Below are positions 1-13,000 of a stretch of 64,000 nt of DNA, in pieces; the stretch's first letter is position 1, and each line of letters starts with the position of its first letter. The stretch is taken from contig NC_092564.1 in assembly GCF_037975245.1 (NCBI RefSeq), positions 18,254,484-18,318,483 of the forward strand. The letters are read 5' to 3'. This stretch comes from Apostichopus japonicus (Eukaryota > Echinodermata > Holothuroidea > Aspidochirotida > Stichopodidae). The notes beneath the pieces are model-generated. The model worked only from the letters and a program-made list of their open reading frames with translations, had not been told where the DNA came from and did not search any database. Both the position numbers and the translations under genes were made by a program.

Positions 1-1117
1 CGGGTATTGTGGGCCGCGACGTAGAATCACCTACAAAAGCAATTATCCACAGGACTGCACCTACTTAATATGCCCTTCTGCCGAAATAACTTCGTACTTC
101 AGCTAATTTTAATTATAATTTTATTTCATGATACTGAATTAAAATTATGAAGTTTATAGTAGGCCTACATCAATGAAGAGACCCGGTGCAAATATGCATT
201 GTAAAAACCACCTTTTATCCCCCTCACTCAGACCCACACTGAGTGCGACCACTGCAGACTAATGACCTCATGAAACGGATCCCCCGAGTTATTTAGGGGC
301 TGAACCATCCTTGGCAACTTCTGCGACAGCTATGACTGCAATTTAGCAACACGGCACAACGTGTGATGGCGAGTGGGTGTTTGAAACACCCATTGTTTAA
401 CTAGGCCAGTGGTACGGCTGCCTAGCGAGTGTCACCCTAATAAAGGTTCGTCACAGTTGATTGTGGAACAGAACATTGCCTTAAATGGAAATTATGTCCA
501 TAAAGTCTACTTATTAAAACATTCTTCATCATTATCACATTCAAACGGTTCTAGAATATTAATATTGACAAAGGGAAGGACTGCTATCAACGTTCCTGTT
601 TTACCCTGTCAAATCTTCCTGCAGTAGGCCTACTACTAGCATTAGCCTAACTAACTATGCTAATGATAATGCTACAGCTTAGGCCTTGCATCCTCTCTGC
701 TAGCCTGTACACAGGCCTAGTATAACGATAGAAACTAGCATGGCCTAACACAATAGTTACTAGACTAAGGCTAGCTTGAACTAAGCAGTTGCTAGGTTTT
801 TAAAGTCAAACCATTTAATTTGTTAGAACATAGGGAAGACTATACTGCACTTTATCAGACTCAACAAAAACGGATTTAATTGAAAGCATAACTTAGGCCT
901 AGGAGCTAGGCCTAGGCCTACAGTGATTTTTTTCTTTGTGGGGGGGGGGGGGGGTGGAGGGATAATCTTGCATTTTGAAGCACTTTCATTTATGAATTAT
1001 TTCATCTAGGCTAGCCTATCTAGGCTCCTACTAATAGAATTAACTTATACTGCCTAGGCCCTGTCTACATGGTTAGCCTAGGGGGCCTAGGGCTGCAGTA
1101 TAGTAAGTACTTAGTAG
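1..1117. other. 5' flank of CSDE1, no gene recognised
   Basis: I see no convincing coding exon here; the two open frames of 66-72 codons resemble nothing I know. The stretch is rich in the word AGGCCTA and its variants (about 880-1030) and has a G run at 940-954. Untranslated first exons or the promoter of CSDE1 could lie here, but nothing in the sequence pins them down. Confidence 0.5.
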
Positions 1118-1871
1118 ACTATGTAGGAAGCTGGTCACTTCGCCCTACAACCATTTTGCCCAACTGCCATTTTGCCCAACCTTACCATTTCGCCCAACCA
1201 TGTTGGTCTTTTCGCCCAAGCAGCATGGTCATTTCGCTCAACCTTGCTGGTCATTTCTACCAACATTGATTAAATATTATACTTCAATATCGGTCAATTT
1301 AATAAGGAAACGTTCGGGAATTGTTAACGTTACGGGATACGAACCGAATATTAAGGAAACTTGAAGTCGTAGTTACAGTCGGTATGATGAATCAGTGGTT
1401 ACATATGTGATTACATATGTGGCTACATTGATACATTGGTTACATTGATTAAATATTATATAATAATAATATAACCCAAAATCAATCAAATTGAACTAGT
1501 GAAATAGAAAAAGTGATATTATTCCACACCGATTCCCCTTTGTTTGTATAGTAAAATAACTTCCATTGTATGCGTAACCGCCTAAAGTATGAAAATCCTC
1601 CCATAATACCCAAAATAACTGCGTAGACTCCAATCGATATCGATTTACCTAGCACAAAGTAATATAACCCAAAATAAATCAAATTGAACTAGTGAAATAG
1701 AAAAAGGGATATTATTCTGACTGAATATGAGTAAAAAATAGGTTGGGCGAAATGACCATGCTGGTTGGGCGAAATGTCCATGCTGGTTGGACGAAATGAC
1801 CATGCTAGTTGGGCGAAATGGCAGTTGGGCGAAATGGTTGTTGGGCGAAGTGACCAGAAAGCACTATGTAG
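1118..1871. mobile_element. Foldback-type transposon with 9-bp target duplication
   Basis: The outer ends are inverted repeats: CTGGTCACTTCGCCC at 1131 matches the complement of 1842-1856. Both arms are built from short tandem units of the form CATTTCGCCCAAC, as in foldback elements. The arms flank a core of about 480 bp that contains two direct copies of a 58-bp block (about 1466-1525 and 1660-1720). The 9-bp word ACTATGTAG lies directly outside each end (1118-1126 and 1863-1871), so the element proper is 1127-1862, 736 bp. A 9-bp duplication is typical of Mutator-like and Drosophila foldback elements. There is no transposase frame, so it is non-autonomous. Confidence 0.75.
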
Positions 1872-4020
1872 CCTACGCACTAAGTAGCCTAGTCAATAGG
1901 ATAACTTTTTCATTGCCTCAAGCAATCTGACTTTAGGCTGTTACAAGTATCTCACCTAATGTAAGGCTATCGATTATTGTGATGAAATCCTATCAATGAA
2001 CCCACATAGTCTAGGCCTTGTTGTAGCAGCCTATAGAAGTAAACCACAAAACAGCAACAGAGAGATCATCAAAGTTCAGGAAATATACCTCTGATAGGTT
2101 TATATAGCCATTATTGACTATAATTTTCACAAAGCACCATTTTGTATTACAGGCATCCAATAACAACTCACTGCAAGTTCACCCATGAGATGCAAACTGC
2201 TGCAGATCTTCATACTACAGTCAAACACTTTTCAAGCAACTCCTCAGCCCCATCATTTCAAGTTCAACCCTAAGTGACACTCGTCCATAACTATGTCTGG
2301 AACAGCCTGGAAGGTTTGTGTTTTACCATTGATGTCAGTATAGTAATCTTGTTAAGGGGTGGGTAGTAGTCTTGGCACTGTGTACCTGCCCAATATGGCT
2401 TTAAACCTGGTTCTGGAACCTTTAATAAGTGGTGTCATGTTCATAAAAGTCAGCTAGGTCACCCTGCTCTGAATGTATTATTCAGTTCAAACACAAATCG
2501 ACAGTTATCTGAGAAAAGTTAAAAGTTTAAAAAAGTTAAAAGAAATTTTCCCAAATAGATTTATATAGCCTAATAGCCATTTCTGATGAATATTCAACTT
2601 TATAAATTTACAAGTTCTGTCAAATGAAGACATGAACCATGCAATTTTACCTATTTTAAAACAAAATAACTGCTTTGATTTAAGAAATGGTTGGATGTTT
2701 GTTTATTGTGGGTTTATTCTGAATCCAACCTCCAACCAGTCCTCAAAATTGTAATGATTGCATGTAGTGTTTGGCATAGTGTTTTTGTTATATTTCTTAT
2801 TGTTACAGTCCAGTGGACCCATTTGGAACAATTTTTTGGCTAGACTGTAAGTCTTTTATGCCACAATTCGAAACACTCATGATTGACAGTACTAAGAGAA
2901 GTATGAACATGTCAAGTTTCTAGTAGGATAGAAACTGTTCATACTGTCAGTACAAATGTCTTGAAGCATGATTTGTAAGGACAGTATAGAGTGGTATTTG
3001 GCATTTAAGTAAATTGTCCGAACTGGCTGGTCCAGTAGTTCAATCGTTCATTAGTAAATACAGCATGTTTGTTATCAAGTACAACTGGTAGAAGGCAACC
3101 TTCAGACAAAATACCCAAAGTTGTACCTTGCATTTATTATAATTATACATGACGCTTAACTACAGTATGTGCCGGCAATTACTTTGTGTAAACTAAATTG
3201 ACGCATAGGAAACTTTATATTGATAGAGATGTGGAAAATTATATCCAGAGAACCTTGACCTTAAATTAATTCTGGATTATCCAGTGTCTACTGTGTTATG
3301 TTCTGATTGTAGAATGTGAAAAAATGCTCAGCATATGTCAAAGTTAACACAAAATTTTGTCAAATTTCTCTGTCAAATAATTATTTTAATTTGGTAATAG
3401 ATTATACTATCTATACAAACTCACTTATATTCTATTTTTATTTTAATAGAGATTATCATCTTCTGAGACCGTCAGTCTTGCCAATCCTATTCCCAACGCC
3501 ACCTTGCAGCGATCACATAGTCTTCCCCATGTTGAGCAGACCGGGTGAGGAGTTTGAGAAATTTTACCATTTTTTTCTTGTAGAAAATGGTGCATCCAAT
3601 TATCACTTATTGAAATATACAAAGACCATTATTTCCGCCGTCATTAAGAGATTAATTAAATGTAGGTTAAGAAGATTGAAAAAGACAATTTTGAAAGAGA
3701 AACTACATTGATGGCCTAGCCTGTAGATTAAAAAAAAAAGAAGAAGATTAAGTATTGGTGTTTATTCAACAATACCAAGCCTTGTGCCTAACTTCCCTTG
3801 GTATCCTTTGCCTTTGAGGAAATCAGAATTAGACAGCTCTTAGTTATTTAGGACATTTTGTGATTTAGAGTGCCTGTATTGTGCGGTCCAGTGTACCATT
3901 GTTTCTATCTCATTAAGCAGTATGAACATACGACAGTACATCTCCATTACATAAATGTTGAAGTTAACCCAGTTGTCACTGAAAGTTTGTTAAAATATAT
4001 GGCATTTTGTATGCTTTCAG
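1872..4020 (+). other. Upstream region of CSDE1, probable 5' UTR exon(s) and intron
   Basis: No conserved coding exon is visible. An ATG at 2293 opens seven codons and then reaches a possible donor at 2314 (GTTTGT). Joined to the exon at 4021 it would read out of frame with CSDE1. It could therefore be a uORF in a leader exon, or chance. The open frame at 3316-3711 has no recognisable similarity. Confidence 0.4.
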
Positions 4021-4027
4021 GCCATCT

Positions 4028-7000
4028 ATGAGAGAGACCGGATCAGTGGAAAAGCTCCTGGTGAGTACAGTAGCATGTCGTATTGAAAGTGAGGGGAAAA
4101 AATGAAACATGTTTGTAATCAATTTATTATCAGTCAAAACTTATGTCACAAAAACTTGGCTCAATATATATAGTCTGGGCTATATTTTTGAAAAAAAAAG
4201 AAAAGAAAAAAGAAACATATATTTGGCTATGTATGAATATAATTAAAAAGAAATACTACAGATTGCAATGGTCAACTATGTTGGTTGAAATGTGATGGTC
4301 ACCATTTTAACATGTTTACTGTTATTTATGGTCAGTCCATGATTTGTATGTCAAACAATACATTTACAGTTCTTACTGCAAGATCTGTTGAAAAATGTTT
4401 ATTGAAGTCATAAGCATGTCGACTAGATATTCTTTGATCATTGAAAACACTTTTTCATTTACTTTTTTGTACTTCTCTCCCATTACATGGAGCAACTTGG
4501 TAAACCCTTTCAGAACCGCAAAACCTTTCATTCCAATCCCCCTGCATTGATAGAAACTGCTCATGTTACATCATCGAAACCACAATGCATATTTGCGTTC
4601 TGATTCTTTTACTTTTTGCACTTCTCTTCCATAACATGGACCAACTTGGTAAACCGTTCAGAACCGCAAATCTTTCATTCCGATCCCCCTGCATTGATAG
4701 AAACTGCTCATATTACATCATCGGAACCACAATGCATATTTGCGTTCTGGTTTTTTACTTTTTGCACTTCTCTACTATTACATGGAGCAACTTGGTAAAC
4801 CATTCATATCTGCAAATCTTTCATTCCGATCCCCCTGCATTGATAACCTCCCACACAGTTCCAATGACTCCATATATATTTTGTCCTGTCTCACTTCACC
4901 CCATTTTGAGCCTCTAATTGTCGCCCGGAGTCTCAATTCCCTTCCTGCTCGGGATTGTATAGTTCATCGACTTTATCAACCTGAAAGATAATAAATTTAA
5001 TGAATACATAAATTATTTGCTGTTTTTTTTTCTTCTTTTTTTTCTTTTCTTTTACATGAACCGTGATGTTTCAGGCATCGTATGGATTCGTCCGGTGCGC
5101 GGATCGAGATGTCCGATTGTTTTTTCACTACAGTCAGTTTACAGGCAACGCAGCATCGGATCTTCGCGTCGGAGGTTCGTCCATTTTTATTCTCTTGCAA
5201 ATGTTGGACGGTCACGGCCCAAAGTATGATGTGAACGTACTGTTGGCAGCGACAGAGTTGTTTCCCGAACCGGTTCAGGAAACGGGGAGGCTGCAGACAG
5301 TAGGCGTATTCAATGCTAGAAAAGAAAAGCTCCCCCACAAAACAATTGATGAATTCTCAAAATGACTTTTTTCTTTAATGCTTGTAGGTAGAGACAGAAG
5401 GATTTTACAAACTGGAGAGAGGAAACATAGAGGCTGTAGAGTGTAACAAATTCAATGGAATGTGAAAATTCCCCCTTCCCCTTTCCCTCTTCCCCCGCCC
5501 CAAAAAATGACAATTGATGAATGTGCCCAAAGATTGAATTTTTATAGTTTCCTCTTGTAGTAGTATAATGCTGTAGCAGTCATTTCAAATGATAAAATTG
5601 GCAAATTTGTTTGCATCTTCACCATGAAATATGAACATAATTTTGGAAAGAAACTATTCATCTTCTTGGAATGCATAAACCATAGCCTGTACTAATCTGA
5701 AGGGTGTAATGTCAGTTCTGCATAATTTGATAGCTAGCACTGAATTTCCTGTTGCCAGTATGCAAAGCATACATATCATCTGTAGGTGAACAGTGATTAT
5801 TTGTACAAAGAGCCAAAACATTTGCTTTTTTATATATCATTCAAATATGTCCATTTTTTTTTTCATTTTCCAGATTTTGTTGAATTTGAAATGGTAACTG
5901 ACAGAAAAACTGGTAAACCTGTCGCTAGTAAACTTTACAAAGTAGTTACAGGACTAAATGATATGGTAGAGGAACCAGTGGAAGGAATCGTAGTGAAAGA
6001 GGTAAGGGAAGGAAAGAAACAACTTTTTTGCCTTCTTATCACTTGACGTTAAAATAAATATTTCTCGGTCAGTCGGTGAGAATTTATATTGTCGAGACCA
6101 GAGCTAGGTCCCCGAGTCCAGTGTGTTGTAAGAAAACATAAAGTATCGTGGCTGCTACTGACGTGAAATCGTAAAACTATCTTTGGGAATGTTTCTGAAT
6201 TTTTCGGTGCAATTTGACCCACCCATCAACGACCCTTCCCCAACACATATACTTAATGAATGCAAAGTTCGGTTGTTATTATGTTAGTATCCTAGGTTGT
6301 AAAAGATCACACAATTTTCACATTTGTCTGAAAAATCCTTGTCCAAAAGTAGTCCCCAACACCTTACTAATATCTGCCATTCAAGCAAGCTTCTTTTGAT
6401 TTTGTCATACATATTTTGATTCCTGTTGTAAAGGAAAGTACTACAGAAGTACTCAGACTTTGATGGAATTTACCAGAGAGTGTCTCAGTATTTTTTGTTG
6501 TTGTACTTTTTATGAAAAACATCAAAAAAATGACTTGCTGTAATTTATTTACATAAATAACCTAGTATTGTTTGTGACATGTGTTTAATTTGACAAAGTG
6601 CCCATTAGACCATTTTTCCTTTTTCCTCTTTTCTGTGTTAACTCGTCCATTATACCGATGTATTTCACTTATATATCTTGAATAGTGTTTTAGAGTACGT
6701 AGACAGCTATCGGCAATAAAGTGGGAAGATTTGTGTCGACCACTATCAGGCATCGCATGCCTTCTTCAGAAGTGTCTCGTTTGCTTTCCAACTTGCTTCC
6801 CCGAATTTGCCGAACAAGTTCCTCTTGAGTTCATCTTTAAATTGATTAGTTGCTAACTAACATATAATCACAAAGATTTCTTTCCTTTTTGTTTTTTCTT
6901 GCTGTAGATCTCTGAGATAGGACCTGGACAACTTTCTTACGAACTGAGCGGAGTAAGTCTTTCAATTTTAGATCTTTTGGTTAGCAGTGTCAAGCTTTAA

Positions 7001-10000
7001 TAGATGCATAAAATACAGAGAAACACCGTCAACTTTATAGTTTTTTTAATTTAAAAGAAAAAGAAGTTATGTCATGAAGAGATAGTCACTATTTTCCAAC
7101 CGATTTCAAGTAGCTTTAATTGTTAGTAATAGGAAAAACTATCCGGGCAGCAGAATTTGTCAGAAGTGTATAGAAGTACAGAATACCTGCTTGTTGAACA
7201 AATCTAAGGGAAAGCAAACAAATTCGATTCCCATTTCATTTTTATAAAGATGAAAAAAAAAAATTGCTTTGGCAAAATAACCTAGATAGAAGCTGTCCGC
7301 TCACGCACACACTCACCCACACACACACAGATGCAGTAATGAGTTACCAAAGCCTCATATAGTTAAGTCTACCTCAGCAGCGATCCCATCTCATCTCCCT
7401 ACTCATGTCATAAATTCATCTCCTCGTAAACCCTACACCTTTCCGAGTATTCTCTGCAGTGGATTATCGTGTCTTATTTGAATTTGTGAATGTTGATTAA
7501 AGTGATCGCTGTCTGTTACACGTGCCAGCCTTTTTTTAACCTCCCCAGGAGAGTTTCTTCCTGACATTTTACGAGAGGGACATGGAAGGAGAAGCCAAAC
7601 TCCAGAAGGATGATGTGGTCTCCTTCATAGTCGCCACAGATCAGAGGTATTTTAAGTTTTTTTAAATTTTACCCGTTCATGTCATGTTACTCTCTTGGAA
7701 ATTGAAATGCTAACTTGTGGGGGGTTCAGTTTACATCCAGAGGACATTTTCGCAATGTCGGTAGTTAAGTTTTTATATATTTAGACCATTTCACAGCACT
7801 TCCGTTCGAAGAAGGGAAGGAAAAAAAACTAGTTAGTTTCTGGTGAACAGGGTTTTAAGCAAGGTGATTTTTTATTTGGGCTCATGAAAGCTATTTTTAG
7901 CAAGCAAATGTTGATTTACAATACTTTCTCCTGATTGAACTATATATTTCGGGCTCATGAAAGCTATTTTAAGCAAGCAAATGTTGATTTACAATACTTT
8001 GTCAGGATTGGGGGGGGTGGGGGATGAGGGGGGTGAGCTGTCTCTTCTTTTAATACGTTAATTTAGCATTGTTTTTTTGTTCATGTTGGGGCGGGGTGGG
8101 GAGGGAACTGAGGATGTCCAATCTTTGTCAGTTTCTCACTTGGGGTTTGATTGGTCTGTAAAGATGCTTCTTGTTATTCATGCCCATACTAACCTACTGG
8201 TCAAGTTTACATTTTCTCTCTCTATCCCCCTCTGCTTTACAGCAATCGCACCGTGAGGGCGAAAAGAATCAAAGTAATGAAACCAGTGGTGAAGCATCGC
8301 GGTGTGGTGAGTTCAATGAAGGAATCCTTCGGCTTCATAGAACGCGACGATGTCACCAAAGAGGTACAGTAGGACAGTTTCTCAAAATTACAGTAACATA
8401 GCTGAAGTTATTTGAATCATCATCTTGCTTTTTGATTCCTATTCAATCAGTATTACCCCTGCCCAGGAGGCTTTAATTAGTAATACTTATGTAAAACAAA
8501 AGGCCTGTTTTCACTTCATATTTGTTTTTGCTTTTGAGGGAGTGGCACTTTGTCCCGCAAATCTGGCAAGGCAAGAGTTTGTCAATAAGGCCTTTTGAAA
8601 CAACATTGTCCAATAAATCAATTATGCATGCTCATTAATGCCATAGGCTTTAGTACCCCACTGGCCATTGTTGGTAGATAGAGAGTTTGGTTCCCTTTGG
8701 ACCTCTGCTATGGTAAAGAGGAAACCATTTCTTTTCAGTCTTAACTTGAAACAACCAATTGGAAGTGGATACTTAGTGGTAAAGATGATTTCTCTAATGG
8801 TTGAGAATTTGAGACAGATAAGGAAACATGACACAAATTCCACACGGGGGGGGGGCGGGGAAGGGAAGGGGGAAGGGGTGTTGCCTGATGTAACATATAC
8901 TTTGTATCTCTGTAAACATTTCGAGAGTTTTATAAACATTTTCCTTGAGTACATTTCATCATAACCCCCTTTTTATTTCCTTGCAGATATTTTTCCATTT
9001 TAGCGAGTTTCAAGGCAATGCCAGCGATCTTTGTCTGGGAAGTGAAGTAGAATTTATCATCGGAAACAGAAATGTGAGTTTTTGAGCTTTGATTACGGCA
9101 GCATTTGTATTACATAGAGTAAAACCATTGTCATGTGAACACCACACTTGACCTTGGTGCTGCCACAGTGAAGTAATGTGGCTTGAAGGTGAACCTAAGT
9201 TGACCGTAGAAAGTGGGAGCAATTGTACAACCGAATAAGAGATCTTCTCCTCAATATGTGGATGACGCTTGAACGAATAAAAGTTAGTGTTGGAAAGTAC
9301 CTTTGAGATATGACTTCAAATCTGTTATTGAAAAAAGGTTATTGAGATGAATTGGTTGGGTTTTTCTGTATTATCTTATTGTTAGATAATTCAATACTTA
9401 CATACAACAAACAAAACAAAAGTCCTTTCAGAATTTAGTATTTTCAAAATGCCATGACTTTGTGACAGATTGTTTCGACACAATAGTACTCAAAAGTATC
9501 GGAGGGTGAAGAATCAGTTATATTGCGTTTATAATGGAATGCAAATACTTCCTGGGAGATTTTCTATGTTTTATTATAGTTAAATCAGTCTGGTTGGTAT
9601 GGTACCAAATAACTGCCACTTATGTAATAACCCCAACAAATTTCTTTACTATTATATATTACTATTTACTACAAAGGATAAACTGTCATTCAATCACTGA
9701 CTTAAGAAGAAAAAGTTGTGGAAGGCTGTCCATTTGTATCTTTTAAGCCAATAGTTTTATAATCATTGCAGGGCAAATCATATGGCTATATGTGTATGTA
9801 AAGCTTTCCCCTCTGTTTGGTCTTCCCCAGGATAAACACGTGGGCATAGAGATCACACTGCTACCGCAGGGAACGGTCGTATTCGAGGACGTCAACGCAG
9901 GGACCTTCACGGGCAGAATTGTCAAGGCCTCGTTTCGATCTTCGTCTCGCAGAAGTCTGGAGCCTACCCCCGGCAAACTCTACATGGAGAGCGGTGACGG

Positions 10001-13000
10001 TACGAAGCAAGAACTTCAGTACAGAGATAAGGATCTGTTAAGAAATCACACCTTCTGGGTCGACGACATTGTCCTCTTCAACGTCGTCACGGATCGACGG
10101 AACCACACGCAGAGGGCGACCAACATCATGCTCGACGACTCCAGCTTCACCGAGAACAACGAACAGAGAGAAACGGTCAGTCTTCTAAGTTGTTTGTTGG
10201 CTAAGTTCGTAAGTACGTGACCTAAGCTTGGCCCGATACGAAACATTTCAATCTGTCGTGAGTTTGATTTCCCCGAGGTCGTTATAAAAAGTGTATTTCG
10301 AATGGTTTCTCTAGCTGTTGACTTGAAGTATTCATGTTTTAAAGATGGTTACACACTTACCAGCTAAATCTGTTTTCACTCTTTTGCCTGATGGACGGTT
10401 AAACCCCTCAGAAGACCCCCCTCAGTCTTTCTGCCTTTACGATAATGTTATCATCTTTGATTCATTATGGAATTATTTGCTGCGCAACTTTTTGCGGTTA
10501 ACTTTGAAAACCTATCTCTACCGTCTTGAAGTTTGCATGTTGTACATGTCAGTTAATATTGTGTTATATATTTTCTCAAAAGTACCTTCTTGTTTGGTTA
10601 GGAAAATGCATGTGGATAAGTAGAAGTGCTATGGAATGGTTAAAGGGTGTGAAGACTCGTGCACAAAGAAAAGTCTCATGCCGGTAATCTGACCTAGTTT
10701 AGAATGAGGTGTAACAGAAGTGTAAGACACCACCATCGATCCCAGAAAATACACACACAGCTTGCTACCGTCGGTACTTAGACACTAGTGTACAAACAAT
10801 ACATATAGCTACGGTCAATACCGGATCTTTCAAGTGTAAATGTTCTTTTTGTTTTCCTTCTCTGGTTTTAGGGCACCGTAGCTGCCGTGAAAGAAGGCTT
10901 TGGATTTATCAAGTGCGCTGACAGGGAAGCCAGAATGTTTTTTCATTTCAGTGAATTATTGGATGAGGTAAGTAGCATCACGACTTAAAACATATATGAA
11001 ATTCACAAAGTTGGGCGTTTGTGGAATTCTTCAAAACGAGTGCCAGTACCACTCCGTGTTGTCGTACTCTCATGTTATGCTTCAAGGTACCCTTAGTTAC
11101 AACATAACAGTTCCACACTATGATCAACAGAAGACGATTTTTATGCAGCTTCTCTTGCCCAATGACAAGTTGTTTGAACTAAGATCTGAAATTAATATAT
11201 AGAAGGAGGGAAAAATTGTCCCAATTTGGTGAAGTTGGGAAGAAGTATCCTTGCTGTTACTGTATATAAATTGACAAGTTACTGTATATAATTAATGTGA
11301 CTGTATATAATTGACAAGTTTGACAAAAATGCATTGTTTTCTTCTTCAATTTTCCTTAGGGGGATGTTCATATTTCTGATGAAGTAGAATTTACAGTAGT
11401 TCAGGTAAGGCCAGCATTCATTTGTTCCAAATTGAGATGTTTCTTTGCCACAAATCAGTTGCCGTCTCCTACCCAAATGTGGCACTCGACAAAAGGATAG
11501 ATGTAAGGTCCATTGGCTATGTAGTAGGAGAGTCCAACTTTACCTCATTCTTAACATAGCCGTTACACATGGACTACACTACATTCTACCGTTGTATTGA
11601 AAACATTTCAGACAAGCCCATTCGAAGTTAGCTATTCCGTAATAAAGGTCAGGTCAGAGGTCGTGCCCTTTGGAAACAAGATACATCCATTCTTCCGGTT
11701 CCTTCTTCAATACTCCCATATGTAGAAAATTTATGTTGATTCAACCTAGCATAATTTGCTCATAGCCCCCTTGGCTTAAATTGCCATCAAAATAATAGCC
11801 TTAATGAACATCTTATATTTGTAAGGTTTTCTTTTTTTTTTAATTAGATAATGGTGAATATTTTCCTGCATATGCTCCATACAGTTCATGAACTGTGAAT
11901 TAGTGGGAAGTGTCCCTATGTTTATAAAGGTTTAGTAATGGAAAAGAATCAACTGCTGAAATAACTACATAGGATATTGAGACTATATCTGGATGGCTTT
12001 TGCTTTTGTTCAGGCTCCTCCCCTATGAACATTGGTAGTAACAAAACTTGTAATATCAGTTTAGTTTAGTAGAAAAAAAGGATCAGGAGGGACACTCAAA
12101 TCCCCATCAAGGACCCTATAGGAGAGAATAAAAAAACTGAAGACACAAACAATCAGACCCAATTACAATGCTTAAAGTGCTTGTCCAAAGCATTCTTAAA
12201 CCCATTGACACTACTTGCAAGTACAACTTCCTCAGGCAAACCATTCCACTCATTCACAACCCTATTAGCAAAAAAGTTATGCCGATTATTAATCCTACGT
12301 TGTGACTTTTGGAGTTTAAGACAATGACCTCTGGTCCAAAAATATTTCAAATGTTTTGGCCTCTGTTGGCTTCATTGGGAAGACTTTGAAGATAAAACTC
12401 AGAAATTACACTGCAGGTTATCATCAGTATGAAGACAGTTGCTTCCTTGCTAGTTCCCATGAAAAACTGCCTCTGGTGATGAGATCTTGGCGGAAACATC
12501 ATTCTATATCTGTCCTTGTTTATAGTGCAAAACCTTGTTGTACTACTGCACATGATCCACTGGGTTGTCTCGTGGCTAGAGGAAACCTCGCATGTGAAAT
12601 CGTTTCTATGGTTGGTTATCTTTTCTGATCTCAATGCTCTGTTATCATGGCAGGATCCAGCATCCGTTCAAAGAAGCATAGCCATCCGGGTCAAGAAGTT
12701 ACCGAAAGGCACGGTGATCTTTGAGATAATCGGATCGGAGACGTTCGTCGGCGAAGTGGAGAAAATACCACTCAATATGGTGAGTCTGTAGTCTTTATAT
12801 TGAAAACAAACTATTGACATAAATGGGGGGGGGCCCTACCAAACGTGGAATGTTGAGTGGAAGAAAAATTTATTTAGTTCTCAGAGATTGCTGACGGAGA
12901 TAGATTAAGTTATAATAATAATAATAATAATAATATTATTCGATTTTTATATAGCCCTTGTTACCAGCAATAGGTCTCAAAGCGCTTTACAGGTGTTGCA

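Noticed and set aside
1689-1880. 63-codon frame rich in SFRPT/HFAQ
   Set aside because: It is the translated arm of the foldback element; the unit CATTTCGCCCAAC is not coding.
9792-10220. 142-codon frame taken as a gene by itself
   Set aside because: It contains CSDE1 exon 8 (9831-10175) with intron sequence at both ends. Its ATG lies in the intron.
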